Shown here in pieces: positions 27,855 to 32,038 of a stretch of 32,038 nucleotides of DNA (within the stretch, counting starts at the first letter, position 1; each line of letters starts with the position of its first letter). Both the position numbers and the translations under genes were made by a program. A model generated the notes under the pieces. It was not told the origin of the DNA. It did no database searches and saw only the letters and a program-made list of their open reading frames with translations. Source of the DNA: Brooklawnia sp. (GTDB lineage: Bacteria > Actinomycetota > Actinomycetes > Propionibacteriales > Propionibacteriaceae). The stretch covers positions 1-32,038 of the forward strand of contig JAAYVP010000052.1 in assembly GCA_012517115.1 (NCBI GenBank), read 5' to 3'.

Positions 27855-29672
27855 ATGGGTTTGCACAGCCCCTTTGCGCGCCGGCGGCTGATCAGCCGGA
27901 ACGGTCGGATCCTGAACGGGGGCAGACTGGGACGCCCAGCTGACACCTTTCGATTCTCCGACCTGTTCGAGTCGCGCTGGAAGCTAGCGCTGTTCAGCGC
28001 GGACAAGCTCGCGTCGCTGACGGTCCCCGAGGCGGCCACGGCGATCGGCGGCTACGCGGCGTCCTATTCGCCGAGTCTGCTGCCGCGGCCCTGGTACTGG
28101 CAGGGTCTGGTTGCCGGGCTGGGCACGATGTTCGGCTACCAGAGCGGGCTGCTGCTGAGCTGGACGATCAGCGCCGTCGCCGAGAAGCTCGGCGTCGAAG
28201 TGACCATCAAACCCGGCTTGCGCCAAGGTGGCATGCTCGCCGGCGCCACCCTTGCGGGATTGGGCACCATCGCCATACCGCTGCGCTCGTTGCGCTGGCA
28301 CCGCCGGAACGCCGACTACGTCCGCAAGCCGGGTCCAGATGCCTTCTGGGCGGTGGCCTCGGCGGGGGCCGCCTACGGCGTCTTCTTTGTGCTGATGGCC
28401 CAGTGGAAGGGCACGCTGTGGCTGATCAACCAACTGACCGGACGTCTGCACCATCGATTCGCGTTCGGGTTGGTGGCCCGGCTGACCGCCACGCTGGTGG
28501 TGTTGGCCACGATCCTGGTGGTGTTCGACCAGATCATCCTGCGCGGGGTCATCGGCGTGGCCATCACCGCCTCGGCTCGAGTCGACCTGCGCACCCCGGT
28601 AAACGTCTTCCAACCCACCACCCCGCTGCATTCCGGCAGCGCCGAGTCGCTGGTCAAATGGGACGATCTCGGTCTACAGGGCAAACGGTTCACGTGCGCC
28701 GGGCCGTCCCGTGAACGCATCTTGGCGGTGCTGGGTGAACCGGCTAGCCAACCGATTCGCGCCTACGCGTCCATGAACGGCCGCAGCCTGGACGAAGTGA
28801 CCCAAACGGTGCTCGCCGAACTTGACCGGATGGGGGCCTGGTCGCGCAAAGCGATCCTGGTGGTCACGACGACCGGACGAGGCAACGTCAACGAGTGGAG
28901 CACCTCGGCGTTCGAGTTTCTCATGAGAGGTGACTGCGCGACAGCGGCCATGCAGTACTCCGGGTTGCCCTCTGCGGTGACCATGATGAGTTCCAAGCAG
29001 GTGCCGGTGGAGGCTTCCCGGATGCTCTTCGGCGCCATCGAAGAACGCATCGCGAGGCTGCCGAGCGACCGGCGTCCCAAGCTCTATCTGGCTGGCGAAT
29101 CGTTGGGCGCATTCGGATCCAACGGCATTTTCGACTCCCCTGATGACTTGCTGAGCCGTGCCGCTGGCGGTGTGTGGACCGGTTGCCCCACCTTCGCGCC
29201 GCTACAGACCATGCTCACCCGCGCCCGAAACCCAAACTCGACGGTGGTCAGGCCGGTGGTTGACGATGGCCGCCATGTGCGCTTCGCGATGAACCCCGCC
29301 GACTTGTTGATCGACCCCAGCGGAGCGCGGTTCGGCGAGTGGGTGGAGCCCCGGTTCGTCTACTTGCAGAACGACACCGATCCGGTGGTCTGGTGGGGCA
29401 CCCACCTGCTGTGGCGGCGTCCTGAGTGGCTGGACGAAATGACTGGCACGCGCACCCCAATGGGCCAGATGACCTGGTGGCCTTTCATCACGTTCTGGCA
29501 GATCGCCGCCGACATGCCTGTTTGCCGTTCAGTCGAGGCTGGTTTCGGGCACAAGTACCACGCGGCCCAGTGCGTCCCTGCCTGGGCCGGCGTCTTGGGC
29601 CTCGACTCGAAGACGGATTGGCAGCCCGTTATTGACGCTCTGAATACCGACGTACCCCCGGTCGCCCCGTAA
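27855..29672 (+). CDS. Membrane-anchored alpha/beta hydrolase (Abhydrolase_9 type)
   Basis: A 605-aa protein in two parts. Residues about 45-240 hold four or so membrane helices (near 80-105, 125-145, 165-185, 205-235), matching the N-terminal membrane domain that accompanies this hydrolase family in actinobacteria. Residues about 250-605 are the alpha/beta-hydrolase domain, with the nucleophile elbow LAGESLGAFGS placing Ser416 as the likely nucleophile. Candidate acid and base residues lie in YLQNDTDPVVWW and FGHKYHA, though this pairing is inferred. The substrate is unknown; lipid or envelope ester cleavage would fit the location. ATG 27855 is selected because homology begins there and TAAGTT lies 7 nt upstream; a TTG at 27798 is less likely. 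The aldo/keto reductase gene follows 20 nt later. Confidence 0.83.
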   Translation: MGLHSPFARRRLISRNGRILNGGRLGRPADTFRFSDLFESRWKLALFSADKLASLTVPEAATAIGGYAASYSPSLLPRPWYWQGLVAGLGTMFGYQSGLLLSWTISAVAEKLGVEVTIKPGLRQGGMLAGATLAGLGTIAIPLRSLRWHRRNADYVRKPGPDAFWAVASAGAAYGVFFVLMAQWKGTLWLINQLTGRLHHRFAFGLVARLTATLVVLATILVVFDQIILRGVIGVAITASARVDLRTPVNVFQPTTPLHSGSAESLVKWDDLGLQGKRFTCAGPSRERILAVLGEPASQPIRAYASMNGRSLDEVTQTVLAELDRMGAWSRKAILVVTTTGRGNVNEWSTSAFEFLMRGDCATAAMQYSGLPSAVTMMSSKQVPVEASRMLFGAIEERIARLPSDRRPKLYLAGESLGAFGSNGIFDSPDDLLSRAAGGVWTGCPTFAPLQTMLTRARNPNSTVVRPVVDDGRHVRFAMNPADLLIDPSGARFGEWVEPRFVYLQNDTDPVVWWGTHLLWRRPEWLDEMTGTRTPMGQMTWWPFITFWQIAADMPVCRSVEAGFGHKYHAAQCVPAWAGVLGLDSKTDWQPVIDALNTDVPPVAP

Positions 29673-29679
29673 CGGAAGC

Positions 29680-29685
29680 TACGGT
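29680..29685 (+). promoter_or_regulatory. Candidate -10 box for a leaderless aldo/keto reductase transcript
   Basis: TACGGT ends 7 nt before ATG 29693, inside the 20-nt gap after the hydrolase stop. No ribosome site is present. It suggests separate initiation although the genes are close. Inferred from spacing only. Confidence 0.4.
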
Positions 29686-29692
29686 GGGTTGT

Positions 29693-30652
29693 ATGGAACA
29701 ACGCAGGCTTGGCGAAAGCGACCTTGTGGTGAGCGCGGTCGGCATGGGCGGCAACAACTTCTCGCGACCGAAGACCGACACCGAGACCCTGAAGGGCTCC
29801 ATCGAAGTGATCCACGCGGCGATCGACGCCGGGATCACCTTCTTCGACGGCGCCGACATCTACGGGTCAGCGATCGGTCGCAGCGAGGAGTTCCTCGGCG
29901 CGGCGCTGAAGGGCAAGCGCGACCAAGTGGTGCTGTCCACCAAGTTCGGCTTCGCCGACACCGAGGCCTATCCGGGCATAGACCTCGGCCCCAAAGGCGG
30001 CGAAACCTACATCCGCCATGCCGTCGAACAGTCGTTGCGCAGACTGCAGACCGACCGCATTGACCTGCTGCAGATGCACTCCCCCGACCCAGCGACCCCG
30101 ATCGCCGAGACACTGCGGGTGCTGACCGACCTCGTTGAGCAGGGCAAGGTGCGCTACCTAGGCAACTCCAACTTCAGTGCAGCCCAGATCGTCGAGGCCG
30201 ATCAGACGGCACGCGCCGACGGCTTCGTCCGGTTCGTATCGGCACAAAACGAGTACTCCCTGATGGCCCGGGACGTGGAGCGCGAGATTTTGCCGACAGC
30301 GAACCGGCTGGGCCTGGGCTTCCTGCCCTACTTCCCGCTCTACAACGGATTGTTAACCGGCAAGTACACCGCCGAAGGCGGGCAGGGTCGGCTCAGCAAG
30401 ATCAAGCCGCATCTGCTGGCCGGCGTCGACTGGGATCGGATGGCGGCCTACCAGCGCCTGTGCGACGCCGCCGGGCTGACGATGCTGCAGGCCACGGTCA
30501 GTTGGCTCGCCGCCCAGCCGCCGGTGACCTCGGTGATCGCCGGCGCTACCCGACCGGACCAGGCCCGGCAGAACGCCGCGGCACTGCGTCCGATGGACGG
30601 CGCACTCTTGCAGCAGATCAGTGAGCTGTTCGGCCCAGCCCGGGCAGGTTGA
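29693..30652 (+). CDS. Aldo/keto reductase
   Basis: A 319-aa NADPH-dependent (alpha/beta)8-barrel oxidoreductase. The catalytic tetrad is complete: Asp52 and Tyr57 in FFDGADIYG, Lys84 in LSTKFG, and His129 in LLQMHSPD. The cofactor-side blocks VRYLGNSNFSAAQI and SVIAGATRPDQARQNAAA at the C-terminus match the group that includes E. coli YajO/Tas-like and AKR11-AKR12 enzymes. It should reduce aldehydes or ketones of sugars or small metabolites; the substrate cannot be read from sequence. ATG 29693 gives the family N-terminus MEQRRLGESDL, three codons shorter than the longest frame. Confidence 0.92.
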   Translation: MEQRRLGESDLVVSAVGMGGNNFSRPKTDTETLKGSIEVIHAAIDAGITFFDGADIYGSAIGRSEEFLGAALKGKRDQVVLSTKFGFADTEAYPGIDLGPKGGETYIRHAVEQSLRRLQTDRIDLLQMHSPDPATPIAETLRVLTDLVEQGKVRYLGNSNFSAAQIVEADQTARADGFVRFVSAQNEYSLMARDVEREILPTANRLGLGFLPYFPLYNGLLTGKYTAEGGQGRLSKIKPHLLAGVDWDRMAAYQRLCDAAGLTMLQATVSWLAAQPPVTSVIAGATRPDQARQNAAALRPMDGALLQQISELFGPARAG

Positions 30653-30744
30653 CTCGCCGCATCCCGGCCCAGACGCTTGGCTGATCGGCGAGCCCGGTCT
30701 TCTGCGGTAGCGTTGCCGACAAGCCACGTAGCAGGAGGGACCAC

Positions 30745-31236
30745 ATGTCCGCACGTTCAACCGCCGGCACCGTCACCCAGTCGATTCTGCTGCTGGTGGC
30801 ACGGCTGGGATTCGCCGCCATCTTGGTCGGCCGCGCCTGGTTCCGCTGGCAGGTTGAGGGCATGGCGAGCCAGGTCGCGCGGGTGACTGAGGCGGGGTTG
30901 CCGCAGCCGGAGTTGATCGCTACCGGCACGGTCCTGCTGGAGGCCTTGGGGGGCGCCATGCTGGCGCTCGGGCTGCTGACCCGGTTGGTGGCGGCCCTGG
31001 TAGTGGTCGAGAACGTGCTGATCATCGCGCTGTTGCGTTGGACGTCGGGACTCTTCGCCAACGACGGCGGTTTCGAGTACAACGTCGCACTCGCCAGCCT
31101 CGGCGTGGTCTTCGTGGCGGTCGGCGCATTCCATGCCGGGCTCGATACTTTGCTGTTTGGGCGCCGCCGGCTCGCCTCGATGGGAAATGAGGGCGTCGAT
31201 CTCTATCAACCGAAGTTGGGCTCAACTCAGCTCTGA
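30745..31236 (+). CDS. DoxX-family membrane protein
   Basis: A 163-aa protein with four predicted membrane helices near residues 12-30, 55-78, 80-98 and 115-135, the DoxX layout. The first helix contains the usual LLLVARLGFAAILVGRAW with an Arg inside the membrane region, and LEALGGAMLALGLLTRLVA matches the second and third helix blocks. In mycobacteria a DoxX protein works with superoxide dismutase and a thiol transferase in oxidative-stress defence; whether this copy does so is unknown. ATG 30745 has a strong AGGAGGG 5 nt upstream. TAGCGT at 30708-30713 might be its -10. The C-terminal tail is soluble and polar. The response regulator gene starts 104 nt later. Confidence 0.85.
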   Translation: MSARSTAGTVTQSILLLVARLGFAAILVGRAWFRWQVEGMASQVARVTEAGLPQPELIATGTVLLEALGGAMLALGLLTRLVAALVVVENVLIIALLRWTSGLFANDGGFEYNVALASLGVVFVAVGAFHAGLDTLLFGRRRLASMGNEGVDLYQPKLGSTQL

Positions 31237-31279
31237 CCGCCGCCGCGTCCGAACCGATCAGCTGCGGCCTGCGCGAGTT

Positions 31280-31308
31280 TCACAGCTGAATCACAGTGAT
31301 TACACAGC
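31280..31308 (+). promoter_or_regulatory. Three 11-bp-spaced direct repeats, probable PhoP box
   Basis: TCACAGC at 31280, TCACAGT at 31291 and ACACAGC at 31302 are three heptamers each separated by exactly 4 nt. The published M. tuberculosis PhoP site is two TCACAGC heptamers separated by 4 nt, so spacing and sequence both fit. They end 32 nt before the response-regulator ATG, which points to autoregulation. An overlapping palindrome AATCAC-A-GTGATT (31289-31301) arises from the same bases. Confidence 0.7.
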
Positions 31309-31340
31309 GGGATCGGAGCCCAACCTGTCACCCTGCTGTC

Positions 31341-32038
31341 ATGGCGAACGACGACGAGCGACTCACCCGTGCCGATGGCAGCCAATTGCATGTACTGGCG
31401 GTGGACGACGAACCCAGCCTCACTGAACTGCTCGACATGGCGCTGCGCTACGAAGGTTGGCAGGCCCACACCGCCGCCACCGGGTCGCAGGCAGTGAGGG
31501 TCGCCCGCGAAGTGCACCCCGACGCCATTGTCCTAGACATGATGCTGCCCGATTTCGACGGCTTGGAAGTGATGCGCCGTATCCGCGCTACCCAACCTGA
31601 CATTCCGGTGATCTTCCTGACTGCGAAAGACACCGTTGCCGACCGCATCGCCGGGCTCACCGCTGGCGGCGATGACTACGTCACCAAACCGTTCAGTTTG
31701 GAGGAGTTGATCGCCCGGCTACGCGCCGTGCTGCGACGCAGCGGCGCCACCACCTCCCGCGCCGAATCGCTGCTGGCGGTCGGCGACCTAGTGATGGACG
31801 AGGACGCCCGCGAAGTGACCCGAGGCGGCGAGCCGATCCACTTGACCGCCACCGAGTTCGAGTTGCTGCGCTTCTTAATGCGCAATCCACGCCGCGTGCT
31901 CAGCAAGGCGCAGATCCTTGACCGGGTCTGGAACTACGACTTCGGCGGCCAAGAGAACGTCGTCGAGCTCTACATCAGCTACCTCCGCAAGAAGATCGAC
32001 GCCGGACGCGAACCCATGATCCACACCATGCGGAGAGT
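31341..32038 (+). CDS. PhoP-like OmpR-family response regulator, truncated at window edge
   Basis: At least 232 residues; the stop lies beyond the right edge, probably within a few residues to tens of residues of completion. The receiver domain has the acidic pair Asp22-Asp23, phospho-acceptor Asp66 in IVLDMMLPDFDG, Thr94 and Lys116 in DDYVTKPFSLEEL. The OmpR/PhoB winged helix follows a short linker, with HLTATEFELLRFLM, RVLSKAQILDRVWNYDFGGQENVVELYISYLRKK reading through the recognition helix. These blocks are very close to M. tuberculosis PhoP. No ribosome site precedes ATG 31341. Three PhoP-box-like repeats lie just upstream. A partner histidine kinase gene would be expected to the right, outside the window. 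Confidence 0.9.
   Translation, partial: MANDDERLTRADGSQLHVLAVDDEPSLTELLDMALRYEGWQAHTAATGSQAVRVAREVHPDAIVLDMMLPDFDGLEVMRRIRATQPDIPVIFLTAKDTVADRIAGLTAGGDDYVTKPFSLEELIARLRAVLRRSGATTSRAESLLAVGDLVMDEDAREVTRGGEPIHLTATEFELLRFLMRNPRRVLSKAQILDRVWNYDFGGQENVVELYISYLRKKIDAGREPMIHTMRR

Overview
The window is high-GC DNA of actinobacterial type. The markers are a dnaK-grpE-dnaJ-hspR operon with HspR-type HAIR operators, a clpB with its own HAIR, a PadR regulator fused by overlap to a myo-inositol-1-phosphate synthase gene, a class-E-like sortase fold, and several starts that look leaderless (TAnnnT placed 7-8 nt before ATG or GTG). Gene content suggests a Propionibacteriales-like organism, but the sequence alone does not prove the family. 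Most of the window is chromosomal core. I see no rRNA, tRNA, CRISPR array, insertion sequence or prophage gene.

Layout. 1-139 is the N-terminal tip of a Ser/Thr kinase (-). 251-2606 is a tightly overlapping pyrE-trmH-malY unit (-). 2629-4767 is an S10 serine carboxypeptidase gene followed 3 nt later by a sortase-fold gene whose catalytic His and Cys are both replaced (-). 4814-7493 is a complete polar amino-acid ABC importer (-). 7628-9392 holds a spermidine-synthase-like methyltransferase-fold protein and a beta-hydroxyacid dehydrogenase (-). 9470-12052 is clpB (-). 12210-13852 is padR-ino1 (-), with a perfect 19-bp palindrome on the padR promoter. 14163-16144 is a divergent pair, coaBC (-) and an NRDE/TANGO2 protein (+). 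16180-20267 is the heat-shock operon (-). 20576-23128 is a 2-hydroxyacid dehydrogenase and an atypical glutamine synthetase (-).

From 23267 everything is on the + strand. A three-gene sugar-acid unit comes first: a GPH-family symporter, a 618-aa protein of unknown function, and a GH105-like unsaturated uronyl hydrolase, joined by ATGA overlaps. Then come a membrane-anchored alpha/beta hydrolase, an aldo/keto reductase, a DoxX protein, and a truncated OmpR-family response regulator resembling mycobacterial PhoP.

How the genes work together. HspR, encoded last in the dnaK operon, should repress its own operon and clpB through the three HAIR sites, so the DnaK and ClpB disaggregation machinery is controlled as one regulon. 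PadR probably represses itself and ino1, the first step to inositol and mycothiol or phosphatidylinositol. The symporter/unknown/GH105 unit reads as import followed by cytoplasmic breakdown of an acidic oligosaccharide. The response regulator has three 11-bp-spaced direct repeats just upstream that match the layout of known PhoP boxes, suggesting autoregulation. The least explained parts are the degenerate sortase next to an S10 peptidase, the 618-aa protein in the sugar locus, and the glutamine synthetase lineage.
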